Shown piece after piece: positions 37,401 to 50,806 of a DNA stretch of 64,000 nt (its first letter is position 1; the number at the start of each line of letters is the position of its first letter). The notes beneath the pieces are model-generated. The model searched no databases and was not told where the DNA came from. It saw only the letters and a program-made list of their open reading frames with translations. Both the position numbers and the translations under genes were made by a program. The stretch spans positions 15,256,763 to 15,320,762 of the forward strand of contig NC_133122.1 in assembly GCF_033568475.1 (NCBI RefSeq). Reading direction: 5' to 3'. This stretch comes from Henckelia pumila. Taxonomy: Eukaryota > Streptophyta > Magnoliopsida > Lamiales > Gesneriaceae.

Positions 37401-40076
37401 TAAACCATAAATTTATATGTCGGAATCCAAAAGTTTCAAGATAGAAGCTGTTCGTAGATCACAGCATTTGTAAGTTAAAGAGCTCACAATAGTAATTTAA
37501 AGAGATCGATCCATGAAAATGGTCATAAAGAAAACACAAAAATTAGCTGAATTTTAACCGCAAACTATAAAGATCTTAGGCTGGCTCATTAACACTCACA
37601 CAAGCAACAAGAAACTAGTGACTGCAGAAGCAGAGAGTCGATGAAAGAGAAAAACCGAAGGCAACAAATGGCAAGTTCTTGAATTTCTGCACGGAGCCTG
37701 ACAAATGGACCATAGCATATGTCTGCAAAACAAGAATCACATTTGATGTGGAAAGCTCAAATTAAGAAGAAAAGAACAACCAACAGTCCTCACCTTTGTC
37801 AACTTCTCTGCAGTAAAAACCTAAAAGACCATACTGAATATTGTCAATTTCCCGAGAGATAGGAGAGTTCACTGGAGCTTTTTGTCCGAGGCCAAGTTGA
37901 AGGCGCAAGACAGTCTGCAGAAAACAACAATCAATCAAGGATTTTGCAATGCCAATGTATCTTTCTGGCAGGAAACTCTTGAAGATAATTTTGACATGGT
38001 GATCGCACAATTACCTTTGAACATAAAGGGTTTTTGTCACCCAATAAAATTAGCAATGATGGAAGATCCCTTATCCAGGACATTAGATATTCCAAAAATG
38101 TAGGATCAGCTGCATCTGGGTACAGCCAGCTCTCTTCCTGCTGCACAAAAGAATTAGGCAAAAATTATAGAGAACAATACGAATAGAAATCTAATCTGTG
38201 CGTGAGGTCTACCACCGTATCAGAATAAGTTAAGCAAAATAATTCATTCATGTGTAGTAGGAATGTTGTTTATATGCGTAACACACTTCTAATTGGTATC
38301 AGAATAAGTTAAGCAAAATAATTCATAAATATGCAGTAGAAAATAAGACACTAATTCAGACTAAAGTCACTAATAAATTTAGATTTGTGTCAAATCCAAT
38401 CATCAAGAATGGAACACGGATCATTGATAGTGTTTGCCCCCATCTCCCAAATTTATCTCTATTAGATCATTGATAGTGTAAAACGATATACGTCAGCAGA
38501 TTCCCTATACATCACCAAGCGAAAGTTCGTAAAAGTTTCAACATAGACACAGCAAATGTCACAGAAACATGGTCGACTAGCAATAATAAAACAGAAGAAT
38601 ACGGACAAATTTAGAAAGCAGCTAAACATAATGTTTTTAACATTCTCCGTCACAAAAATATAGCAGGATTACATATAGCTGCACAACTTCTAGAAGATGA
38701 CAATTTTCGAGATTGAAAATAAGATGTGAACTCTTACCAGCATATGAGTTCAAAAAGATAACACAATAACTGAGGACAGTGTAAAACATTTCCTATTCAC
38801 ACATTGTGCAAATAATACTTGGCTAATGCTTATTCATGATATAGTAAATGATTGGTAGATACATTGCAAGTAAATATCCGATCTTGTGTCACTGTGATCC
38901 AGGAGCATTAACTACAAGTCATCAATCATCATCAATAATGCCCAAATAAGTTACTACTATCCAGAAGCTTTGCATGTCACTATCATGCTTAGATATTAAA
39001 ACTCAACGCCAGAACACAAATGATTGTCCACTTCAGCTTCAAAGGTTGCATGTTATGCTTAATCCACTATGTCCATAGTACAAGTTTAGTCTATTATTTT
39101 TAAAATATATATTGGTCCATAACTTCAGAACCTAATAACACCAGAAGATATCTTACAAGAGCCGACATTTCTTCGATTGCAGAAAGGCAAGCTAATTTCA
39201 TCGAAGACTCTGGATTGCAGTTCTGGAAAACTGCAGTAAAAGCCTGCATCATGGATATAAATCATCCCAGGAATTGAGTCCCTAATTAATAATTAAATTA
39301 ATAAATAACCAATGAGTTATCAAATACTTCAATATTAAATCAGACCTGAAGAGTGCGAGATTTCCATTCACCAGAAATTCGCTTGGTTAGTTTTGGGATG
39401 TATGGTATCAGTGCAAGCAAGTGGTTTTCCTGAAGCACCTTGCCCACTTGTATCTGCGAATATTGTGTGTTAATTTGCCATGCAATAGATGTTTGCACCC
39501 ATTTGAGTAAAAACACGTTACTTAAAAGAACATCAATTGATAGGTTAAGATAATTTCTACAGATAAAGAACAAAATAGCTACTAATGATAGATAAAAAAA
39601 GTCATAGATTTAAGTCACAAAAAGAAATGGAAATGAAAGAGTACCACACAAAGAAGTAAATTGTTGGTAGTAAATTATAATACTAGATATAGAATCATAG
39701 TTTTAAGCCACAAAAAGAAATGGAAAAAATGAAAGAATATAACACAAGGAAGCAAACAAATTTGTTGGTAGTAAATGCTATTTGGTCCTTGATCAGTTGA
39801 AAAAAATCCACTGAAAATCTCAATACTACTCTATATAAGCATTGAAAAAATGGGGACCCCTGTACAAACCTTTGTAGGCAGTGAACTCTCAAAAAATTCC
39901 AAAAACTTCTCCACCAAAGAAGGGGGGGAGTAGTTCCAGTCATTTAATCGTAAAAATATTTGGATAATTAACACATTTAGCATTGAGATTCTATCTCCAT
40001 CCTGCAATGTAAAAAAGAAAGAAAAATGAGAGGTCTAGATTCCCTAAAAGCAAGAAGAGATTGGCAAATGAGGTCC

Positions 40077-40110
<34 letters not shown>

Positions 40111-43100
40111 CAAGTAACATAACCATGAGCAACATCCATAAAAAGCAGCACAGTTCAAAACAACCACACAGTTCCTATGCAGATGATTCAACAAAAAGAA
40201 AACAACATTGGACAGCTTCAGCATAACATCAGGTTCGTCACAACAATTTTGAGCCTATGGATAGTTATTTCAATTGCATATGGAGTCCAAGAAAGTGTCA
40301 TCTTAAAAATGTTTGCTTAAACAAATTTTAGGTGCCAACAAACCTCAAGAGTCGACTGGAACACAATTAAATTGAAAGCTGCACCACACAATTACATATA
40401 CACACCTTTCCAGATAGATGATCAACTAGGTTGAGAGGAAAAACATCCCACAATTTCTTCATCGCTCTAGGGAATAAATATCCATCGTCAGATGCTATCT
40501 TATCAGGCTTCTGATAAGGTAGAAAACCATTTTGATCTGATTCACTTCCATAACCCCCACAAGTCATACACCTGACTATGAGATCTATGCTTTGAAGAAT
40601 ACACTGCATGCAATCACATGATTGCGCGTCTAACTGTGTAATGCTATGCACCAATGGCATGAAATCCAGGAAACAAGAAACTAGGATGGGCAACAGATCC
40701 TTCAGTTTCTTGATGATGTCAGCAAGCCCTGCAAATCATGAAATCGTCATGCAGTTTTTCTTCAAACAAGGATTGATGAAACAAAATTATATCAATTATT
40801 ATCTAGTATTATAATATAACTGTGAACACAAGGTGAAATCCCCTCATATTGTACAATAAAAATAAAGCAAAAATCATAGAATGCCAAATAACTAATCATT
40901 AATATAAAGCAAAAACCTTGCAATATCAAACTACATTTTTCTTCTTCAAAATACCAAGATTACAAAACAATACCAGCACATGCAGCAAAATATTGGGAAC
41001 ATAATAGTGAGTTACTCCTTCCCTCTAACAACCAGTTTTGCCCACCAACTATCATCATTAGGCAAGAGACATGAGTGGAGGCACATTACCAATCATGAGA
41101 GCTTCTTACATCTCAAGCCAATGCAGAACAGTGGTTGAAGATTTTCCAAATACTATATTGAAAAAACCCAAGCCAAACTAACTAACTAAAACCACTCTAG
41201 TGACCAGGAGAAAAACAGAAACCTACAGCCCTTTGAATTGCATCCCCTCATAATCTGATGCACTAGATTGTCCTTCAAATTGGATTTGCCCAAAGCCTAC
41301 AATTGATGGGGTAAATTAAGCATTTCCTGCCGGGATTAATACAGATTGTGGTGAAAGTCACAGGTGGGTTAGAGAGGGTAGCCATATGTAGAACTTAAAT
41401 CAAATTTGTAAGCTCGTCATCAAGGTGATTTATTGATAAAAGAAATTTCTGCTGCTTACAAGCCTTCTTCACCCTCTTGGTCGAGATTAGTAACAATGTT
41501 GTCCAAAATCATTAAAATTTTAATGTTGCGAGTAGAAACTTATAAGCCTGGTATTCTAGAAGGATTCAAAACCACTTCCTTGCTGGAAATATGCTTGAAA
41601 ATTGCAGGAAAACGTCTCATGAATCTAAAGATAGCGGGAAAACGTCTCATGAATCTACACAACACATGAAGGATATATACAATAACAAATGTCAAACACA
41701 ATGCAATTTTAGAAAACAGACAGGGAAATAGTCATGCACAAAGCCTGGCAAGCGACCAGCGTGCAATAAAATAACGCACTATGTAGTACTGAAAAAGATT
41801 TCCACACTCACTGATAGGCTCTTGAGCAGCTTCAGACTCAAATGCATGCAGAACGTTATGAGAAGGGACATCCTGTAAAACAAATTTGGCATTAAATATA
41901 CAGCACAAAGGAAGACACGAAAACTTTGGACAGCAGGGGACAAATACAGAAGTTTGTAAAACAGATTGCTTTGAAGATAGCTTAATGCGTCATGGTACCA
42001 TGGATTCATCAGCTCAGGCTTATTCTTAGACTTATTCATGAATAACAATGGTAAAATGAGAAGGCAACCTGAAAAGGTAAGCAAAAAACGTACAATTTCC
42101 CTTGTACAATTATTCAACACTTGTGTAGTAGCTGTATACTAATGGCATTTGATTAAACCTTTCAATTTTCAACATATGCAAGTGGAATGGTTGTGTAAAG
42201 GTAGAACAAAATAATGAATAATGCAGTAGTCAAGTTCGGCAATAATTTGGGATGTTAAAAAGAAAGTAATTATTTCGGTCTAGGGAGCTAGCTGGATGGA
42301 TAATCAGGAAGAGTAAGGTCAGTATGAGATGATATTGTCAAAATGGCATTAGTTATCGCTGTCCAGGTCAAATATCTAGTTGCAGGTTCCACTTAAAGAC
42401 AAGCACACAGCCATCCAAGTACACATAAAATAATAAGAATTCATGCTTGTTTTCCTATATTTACTGCAAAACTGAGTCATGCAGCGCCATTACATCTTTT
42501 CAACAAATAAAAAATTACAAAGGGTACATTATTAAATGACGATTGATCTCTTTCATCACATGGCAACAGCGATAAGCAGCGAGCCAATCCAGACAGCAAG
42601 CTCTTTAATTTTCCCTTATCATCTAAAAATTGGTTCTTACGTAATATATCTTCATAGTTACAGAGAATCTGCAGATGGGATCAATAAAAATGATGAGAAA
42701 ACTTTGAGAAACAGTATAAGTACACAATATGACCAAAAGGACAATAAGTAATAACTAAAGCAGAATTGCATCGGCTGCAAGTTGTTGGGACATAAGCAAA
42801 AATATCATAAAGTTAAGAAGGAACAAGAATGATAATACAACACTTGAGAACCAAAGACATAAAATTCTCGTTTCAATGGCAAATCTATGAGGCTACAACA
42901 GATGAAACAAACCCACCCACATCACCATCTTTTTTATCTGCTACCAAAATATGCAAATAAAGGCAGTTTTATTGAGCTTCGAATTATCGAAATATATGGA
43001 ATTGGGAAGTGCTATTAACACTTTAATCAACACTCCATCTCACTTTTTTGGTTAACCAATTGACAATATTGCCCTACATAAGTTTTATATAAATTTTAGT

Positions 43101-43764
43101 TGATTTTCAAACTATAATGAAATATATTTTCATATCAACTGTTATTAAATATATTTCAAAAGTTTATCATAATAATCTTTACTTATAAAATAAAAACAAT
43201 AATGACAGATTGAAACGATTTAAATGAATAATTTGGTTTGTTTATTTTGATAAATTCAAAACTAATTTTTGGGGTATTTTGCTATCTAACCCTGGTTAAC
43301 CATTATTTTTTAAAAAAATGACCGTCTGTAGTGTATTTCAATTACACATTGGGAGGTCATTTAAAAAAAAAATTGGTTGATCAAATCCATTTTCCCAAAT
43401 ATTCCCTAATTTTTCAAGATTTGTTTATCAATGTTTCTGGATTCTTATTTATCCCCCTTAACTCTATGCTAGATAAATCAAACTTCTGAGAAAAATAGTC
43501 ATTCACACTTTAATTTTTTGATTTAGTTATTTAGATTATTTGGATTTAACTATTTACGCAATAAACAACCGATTATGCAGATTAAAGATTGATTTGACTA
43601 TTTTTACATAGGTAATAAATTAATGCCTGACTACATACTCCAATACCATTGAATAAAATGATGAATTATCTTAATCTAATCTAATCTAATCTAATATTAT
43701 AAATTTATAAGATATTTGATAATACTTTTTAAAAATGTAATTAGTTCTAAATAACAAGGTACAA

Positions 43765-43808
<44 letters not shown>

Positions 43809-43942
43809 CACAACTTTGATCACCTGTACCCTAGGGTGCTGGAAATTTGTGTGCGAACACTAAAATCCGGTACCGGGTTTTAATGGGTTTTTTTTTGCAC
43901 AACTAGCACACGAATTTTTTGCACCCTAGAATGCATGTGATC

Positions 43943-43975
<33 letters not shown>

Positions 43976-46900
43976 GCTCTGATCACCGGCACCCTAGCAA
44001 CCACTAAAACCAATTGATTGGTTTTAGCGGCCGCTCTTGCACCCTATGACGTACGAGATCAAAATTATATATATATATATATAATCGGACTGATAATCGA
44101 CCGGTAAACCCTTAAAAATGAGTTCAGCCGGACCATCGAACAGGAATATTATTATATTATATAAAATAATAATAATATAATATAGTTATTGATATACTTT
44201 AATTTAAAATTTTAAAAACCTTAGATATGTATATATATATATATATATAGAAATTTTCAGCTGCCCAACCATGTTTCCCCACTTGGTCCGCGACCACTAA
44301 AACCCGGTAATGGGTTTTAGTGGTTTTTTTTTCCGCATCACTAAAACCCACTATCGGGTTTTAGTGGTCGCGGACCAAGTGGGAAAACATGGTTGGGCAG
44401 CTAAAAATTCCTATATATACATATATATATATATATATTTATCAAAGCTTAAAATCTAAACAACAAAATATATATAATCAAAATATCAATTATAATTATT
44501 TATATATTTTATAAGCAAAAAATAAATCAAAATAAGCTCAAATATTACTAAAATACAATTTTAAAAAGTTTAAAATCAAATAAACATGCATATATAACAA
44601 AAATTAAACTTTTAAATTTTAAATACAGGAAATATTTTTCTAAGGAACATAAGAAATAATTACAATTTTAAAAAAAATTAATTTTTTTAAAAATAAATGA
44701 ACCGTTCGCACCAGTTTTAAACCAGTCCGACCGGTTTTTGACCGGGTTTGGCCGGTTCCGAGAGATTTGACCGGAAAACGGTGTTTTAGATTATTCCGGA
44801 CCGGATCCGTGACCGGTCGGTCCGGTTTTGAAAACATTGATATATATTCATTTTTATCTGGCATAATTAAGAAAATATAAACATCACTATTATTTTGAAG
44901 TGCAATTGATCAAGAGAAATGTTATTTGGTATAATAACATTAAATTTTTAATAAATTCATTTAATTGGTATTTTAAAAAAATATTTTTCACGTATCACTC
45001 TCATTATTTTTTTAATCATAATTTATATGCTTTATAGTTACAATTACAATTTGAAAATAATGGGATGGTACTTTAATATTTGTTTTGAAACTATTTTAAG
45101 TTTAAATTAACATATTAAAATATAGTTATCTTCTAAAATTAAAAGAAATATAAAGGATAATGTTGTTAATTAGTAATTAATTAAATTTACAAGGTTGAGT
45201 GTTTTAATAATTTTGGAGTGTAAATAACATTTCTCAATAGAATTATACTTTGCATCACAAACAATAAGGATAAAAGCAACATGCGTCTATATGTTGAAGG
45301 AGACTCCGAGCATACCTTTTCAGCATACAAGGAAAATGAAGAAGGGTAGTGCTCGACGGTGAGGTCAAAAAATTTAAAAGCCATCAATCGCACTTCAATT
45401 GCTAAATGTGTCATGGCATTAAAGATATACGGCATCATCAAGGAAACTATTGGACCTTGGTTATCCTGTAAAAGAAAAAAGAGGATAAATTGAAAATAAT
45501 TTAATTCTACCTTTCCACTTTAAACCAATCTAAGTTCTCAACAATGAATATTACAAAATCATTATGCATTACGAGATGCTTGCATTTGTCAATTAATAGG
45601 AGCATATGTATAATCAACAAGACTTCATTATAACAACTAATATTATGGATATTGAAAGTGGGAAGAAAAGGTAAGCCTAGAACCAGTCCAATGCTAACTA
45701 TGTACAAAGTGATTGGTTGTATAAATTGGCAGCAACTCCCGTTATATTTCTAAGTTATTTGCATTTGAGCAAGAGTTTACATGGAGTTTTTAACGGTAAA
45801 AATGTCATATTTGAAACAATAAAAATATAAAATTTAGGATCTCTGGAGGTAGAATCAAATCAATATTCTAAAATAAGTCTAAAAATCAACCTAACTTTTC
45901 AAAAGAGAAACATGCTTAGTCTCTATTGTTACCCTGAGTCCCAAAAGTCTCAAGATGCTAAACCTGTATCTTAAACTAGAGATAAAACAGAAAAAGAGAA
46001 CAGCCAGGATAATTCATAAAAATTTGATGACAAAAAGAGCCTCCAACCTTAACGCAATTTCTCCACCAAAATTACTAATTTAAAGTTTTGTGTCCATGAA
46101 CATCTCAGGATATAAAATAAAAAAATTCAAACATTGATGGTCCTACTAGTTAAGGATATGATTTCCAAGTAGTACATGGATTACAAGTTACAACTATCTG
46201 GAAAGCTTAGTAATACCAGGAAAATAGCCAAAAGTAACCAACATTTTATTAGACCTATGTTACAAATAATACTAGATACAAATGTAAACGGCACTAAAAT
46301 TGCTTGCGGAAGAAACAGATTCAAGATACATCACACTAAAAAGTGCTAAATTGAACTTAATATTCTCTCAGGAAATCTGAAAGTCACTTTAGCATTTCCA
46401 ATTACCTCTTTGCATCCAGGGAAAATTACTGACTTAAAAAGTTGATACAGGTTTTCACGAACCAACTTGTCGTGATCACCAATGCGTTCCCGCATTTTCT
46501 CGATAACAGCAAGTTTATGCAGCTTCAGCTCAGCTGGGTGTGTGAGCAAAATATTCTTTATTCCTAGTAATGCATCTAAAGAAAAAGATAAACACTCCCC
46601 ATTACTATTTATCGTACAACAATGAGAAGCAAGACATCATACAGGACACGACGCATCCTTATCAATTGCCAAAAGCACATTATTAAATCAACAGTTTACT
46701 CAATTCAATTAACCAACTTAGCAAGCAATGTTAAGATACTGAGAGAACGAAGAAAAACCAAAGCAATGCATCATTGTGATAGCCTTGCATGAGGTCCTTC
46801 AGTCCTCCTGATCATTCAAGAAATCATCCCTCTGTTGAGACTAGAGGGCATAGACCATAAAACCCTCCCTCTCTAGGAATCAAGTAAAAGGTTCAGTAAG

Positions 46901-47926
46901 ATCAAATATGCTACATCTGAAACCTAACTGCTCTATACATGCATCCATCTTCATTTATAAGACACTCACACACAACACTAAATATTTCAAAATTTATAAG
47001 CCAATCAAACTAACAAGTTCCAAATGTTAGGGTTCACTCAGTAAATTTAAAAAAAAAAAAGCCAATATAAGTACCTATTCCGTAAAAACACATCAACAAA
47101 GGTCGAACTAGTAGAGCCTAATAAAACTTACTTTTTCAAAAGAATTAGACAAAAGTTTGAAATTTTCCTGCTACCCTACTACCCTCAGGGCCCCTGGAGT
47201 AGAACCAGGTCAACCACGGGATATTTTGTAAACAACGTTTGTAGTCATGAAGTGGCAAACCACAATTAGTTCAGCGATTTCAGACATCCTGCTTGCATAA
47301 ACTAAACATAGGGAATCTATACTAAATTAACATCCAAATCATAGTCATGATAGCTGGCACGGCATTATACAACAAAGGAACCAAGTACCATCGACCAACT
47401 ACATTTGACATCATTTTGATAAGCTTGGCCCAATATCTCTAGTTTTTATAGGCAAAGCAATCAATATTTTATAGCTTTAACATTCTTCACGCCAATAAAT
47501 TTAACCATTAATTCCACTGCATTACTAACAAAAATAAATCACAGATTCAGACAATAAAGACCCACCTTTTCGGACTTTGGAATTGTGATGGCTTGTCTGT
47601 TGGAGAAGCTCTTTCAGTGTCAACCCCTTCTTACTGACCGCTAAACCGGTCTTGTCGGATGCTATACTTTGCTCAGGAAGAACAATGGCTTTCGATTTTA
47701 TTTCAGTATTGGTAGCATTATTCGGTGGCGGCAATTTCCTACCAATTTTTCGTTTGATTTTCTGCAATAATATCACAAGTATCAGAATTCAACCACCACA
47801 ACGCTCCAAAACAGAGTTTTTTTAACAAACAACTGGAACTTCAATAGCTAAACAAATATTGAATATTACTTTGAAGTCCACCCCACGTTTTTGCGGCTTC
47901 TTCGACTGAGTTTTCGGTTTCACCAT
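34491..47926 (-). CDS. IPI1: TEX10/IPI1 homologue, Rix1-complex ribosome assembly factor, 18 exons, 878 aa
   Basis: Exons on the minus strand: 47926-47870, 47761-47566, 46575-46406, 45465-45316, 42668-42528, 41872-41812, 40728-40406, 40001-39870, 39453-39346, 39243-39157, 38140-38015, 37914-37794, 37722-37600, 37081-36947, 36369-36221, 36032-35892, 35094-34774, 34586-34491. All junctions are GT-AG, phases match, and the joined frame of 2637 bases has no stop. The N-terminus is basic (KPKTQSKKPQKRG), as expected for a nucleolar protein. The IPI1/TEX10 family block spans about residues 65-190 (HPAELKLHKLAVIEKMRERI, then IFNAMTHLAIEVRLMAFKFF). The rest is helical, ARM/HEAT-like. Yeast Ipi1 and human TEX10 belong to the Rix1/PELP1 complex, which works in ITS2 processing and 60S maturation with the Rea1/MDN1 ATPase. 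The long introns contain mobile elements. Confidence 0.9.
35831..35859. repeat. CA microsatellite in intron 16 of the TEX10/IPI1 gene
   Basis: About 13 CA units with one early interruption lie within the intron between exons 16 and 17, just downstream of exon 16. Confidence 0.8.
40080..40108. repeat. GA microsatellite in intron 7 of the TEX10/IPI1 gene
   Basis: About 14 uninterrupted GA units on the plus strand. In the gene's transcript this reads as a CU run upstream of exon 8. Confidence 0.85.
43814..43946. repeat. (TA)n-flanked foldback element M1
   Basis: Arms start tttgatcac and end gtgatcaaa, with matching caccctag/ctagggtg words inside, folding around ggtaccgggttttaatggg. It is flanked by TA runs on both sides and shares core words with M2 and M3. 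Confidence 0.65.
43978..44064. repeat. (TA)n-flanked foldback element M2
   Basis: Short relative of M1: tgatcacc and caccctag near the left, caccctatg and gagatcaaa near the right, with the centre ccactaaaaccaatt / gattggttttagcgg. TA runs flank it. Confidence 0.65.
44085..44838. repeat. ACCGG-rich repeat, probably a non-autonomous DNA transposon
   Basis: Both end zones carry many gaccggt/accggtc words (near 44085-44135 and 44700-44835), and the right end reads ggttttgaaaacattg. The middle is AT-rich and contains M3. The class is uncertain; hAT-like MITEs often look like this. Confidence 0.4.
44250..44411. repeat. (TA)n-flanked foldback element M3 with about 65-bp arms
   Basis: The arms, beginning agctgcccaaccatgttt and the reverse of this, match almost perfectly over about 60-65 bases and share ccactaaaaccc with M1 and M2. 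TA runs flank both ends. It has no coding capacity. Confidence 0.75.
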
Positions 47927-48884
47927 TTTTTCCGAGCGTCTTCTTCCCGACTTCTACAGTGAATTTCGAAGGTATTCCGAAATCTGCTGATTGCGAGTAG
48001 TAGGTCAAGCATGAACTGAGTTTGACTTAAAGCCCATTCAGTGTAAGTGCCGCTGAATTGAAGCCCATATAAGCGGGCCTAAAATAATGGGCTGTTTTAG
48101 CAGATGATTGCGTAAAAGAAATGGACCGACCCAAGAACTTAATTAAATGAATACGGTTAGCAGGCTTAGAAAATTTTAGTTTTTTCCATTAATCTTTGGG
48201 AAGTGAGGGAAAAAATGGTATGACAACTAGATCGATATTCGAGGCTCCATTGGGACAAGTGTTTTTTTAAAAAAAAAATTAGTGTTTTACAAGTGAAAAA
48301 AATAAAATATGTTTTTTGACAAAATTTTAGTAAATTTTTTTTAAAAAAATGATCTTCGAGTATAGTTTCGAATAACAATTGTGATGCGTTTTTTCAATGT
48401 TTTGTGATTGAATCTAATTATGAAAATCAAAACATATTACATTTAACTGTAAAAATGTTTTTTATAGAATAGTTGTTCAAACACATTTTTTATTTCTAAA
48501 ATAACTTTCAATACATTTTTATAAAATTTTGTGAAAAATACTTTATGAAAATATCTTATAAATACTTGTTCAAACAAAGACCAAATGTATTTCACGTGTT
48601 CGTGTTTGTGTATATGACAGTCGACATACTTGCCTGAGTAGCTTGTTTAAAATTTTCAAATATGGCATCGAATAATAGATTGAATTGGTCATATAATATC
48701 TTACATGAATGTCATTTCACATGAATATATTGTACAACTGTCTCTTTTTCCCCATGAAATCATTTTTCATTAACAATTCATCAATCATGAGTTATGATTT
48801 TACTTTTACATAAAAATCTATAGAATGTCTCCCAAAAAAATATTTTTTTGTTATACAAATTCTGACTAGCCTGTAGCAGCAAAT
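47927..48884. other. Upstream flank of the TEX10/IPI1 gene
   Basis: About 1 kb of AT-rich DNA. The first 100 bases upstream of the ATG are moderately GC-rich and probably hold the 5' untranslated region; no clear TATA box was seen. The rest shows T-runs and no gene. Confidence 0.5.
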
Positions 48885-49716
48885 TCCGACTAGGACAAGC
48901 CAATTCACGAGCCACTCTTTTTGTGGTTCTTTGATAGCGATTCAAAACAGCTCCACATGTTCTTGAGCATAGATGCCGGATACAATAAGCAATTAGGTCA
49001 TCCATGGAAAAAGAAGTGTAGCTACGACTCCCGCCATGAATTGTGTTGAGATGTTTTACATCACTTTGATAAAGTTCTTTTGAGTTCAATATATAGATAA
49101 GAGCAACCCCTTGAGCTAATTTTTGTGGTTAAATGAGGTTCAAGTTCATTTATTAACATGATATCAGAATCCAGGCCTACAGTTATGTGTTGAATCGCTC
49201 ATAGTTGGGTTGCTTATAGTACTAGCCAATTCATGAGCCCTTTATTTTTTGGTTCTTTGGTAGCGATTCAAATCAGTTCCACGTGTAGCATAGATGTCGG
49301 ATACAATAAGCAATTAGGTAATCTATGGAGAAAGAAGTATAATTACGACTCTTGTCATGAATTGTGTTGAGATGTTTCATATCGGTTTGATAAAGTTTTT
49401 GGGAGTTCAAAATATAGACAAGAACAACCTCTCTTTTTGAGCTAGCTTTTGAGGTTAAATTAAGTCCAAGTTCATTTCTTAACATGATATTAGAGTTCGG
49501 CCTATTATTATGTGTTGTACTGCTCATAGTTAGATTGTTTATAGTTACATCATCATATATCTCCACGCTCCAATCGTTTCATGCAATCTTGGGGGTGTGT
49601 TGAGATGTCCAACATCGTTGGAAAGGTTCATGAGATTTCAACATATAGACTAAGACAATCATCATCTTGAATTAGTTTTTGGGGTGGATTTAGATCCCAG
49701 CCCGATTTCTTTAACA
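48885..49716 (+). repeat. TRIM-like array: three short LTR units with internal parts between them
   Basis: Three related units start TGTTGAGATGT and end TTAACA: 49044-49158, 49365-49484 and 49598-49716 (115-120 bases each). The first two are followed directly by a decayed Met-tRNA primer site (tgatatcagaatcc, tgatattagagttc). The internal part between units 1 and 2 matches the sequence before unit 1 (48885-49043). Tiny LTRs with a primer site and no coding region are the mark of TRIM elements; three LTRs in a row suggest unequal recombination. Confidence 0.65.
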
Positions 49717-50769
49717 AATTGCAGTCGATTGCATACTATTCAATAATCCACCTAGTCCATACATAGTGTATTGCTTGCAAACTCCTCCTTTGACAGCTAC
49801 AAGCTCCGCTATGCAATTTTAGTACCTCTTGGTATGTAATATGTGATTAATGACGGTGCCTATTTCATGATAAATAAACACAATATAGTATTACTTAAAT
49901 CATAAATGAAGATTAACATATAAATGAGCAATTAATGGTGCATGCCAGCTTTCTCAAACAGTAACTTGATATTAATCACAATTATTGGTATTGGTGAATG
50001 AATGTATCGATCAGATATACATGAAATTGACATTTCACGTTTCATAATCAAAACATGATGTTGACTTACACATTTAATTGCATCCCCATTTCTTATCTGT
50101 TCTTGGCTCTTCCTATACGTTCTATTAATGCTTCGCTGTATTATCATCATCTTCTCCTTAATTATAATTTCTTACGAAGTTGTGAATACTCTATTATATT
50201 ACTAGCTATGATTTGCAAGGTATTAAAATTATCAATTAGGGGTCAGGACATAAATGAATTTAATTCTTCGTGAGTTATTCGAAACTCGATTCGATAAAAA
50301 CTTTGTCAGCTCGTTTAATGAGACTCGTTAAGATAAACAAACCAAACTTAAGCTATACAATATTCAGCTCCTTAACAGATTCGTTAGTAGGCTCATGAGT
50401 CATCTCTTAGATTAAAAAAATAATAATTCTGATATTTGATTTATAAATTTTTCACTTTTATTTATGACATATATATATATATAAATCTATTAAAAGTATT
50501 TATCAGAATAAAATTACAAATATAAATATAAATTTATTTTTAAAGAATATTTACAATTATAATTTATATTTTTAACTTCACTTGAGTTCGATAAAAACTC
50601 GAATAAGTTCGTGAGTCATTAATATATTCATTAAATAAAATTGAGCTCGACTTAATCATAAATAAATCAAACTCAAATATTCAAAACTTCGATTCAACTT
50701 GATTTCACCCTTTACCAATGAATTGTTGAATAGAAACAATTGTACCTACAAGAATAGAGACATAAATAT

Positions 50770-50806
<37 letters not shown>

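Larger units (their letters stand above)
42669..45315 (-). other. Intron 4 of the TEX10/IPI1 gene, filled with repeats (2.6 kb)
   Basis: This intron holds (TA)n tracts, three foldback elements (43814-43946, 43978-44064, 44250-44411) and an ACCGG-rich repeat around them (about 44085-44838). It is far longer than the other introns. Donor gtatgc and acceptor ctgcag are intact. Confidence 0.75.

Noticed and set aside
44640..44864. 74-aa minus-strand frame with repeated Asp-Arg-Pro-Val and Arg-Thr words
   Set aside because: It is a translation of the ACCGG-rich transposon end; the pattern comes from DNA repeats.
45187..45441. 84-aa frame starting inside exon 4 of the TEX10/IPI1 gene
   Set aside because: The family similarity ends at the gtatgc donor; the remaining residues are intron read-through. 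The family continues at 42668.
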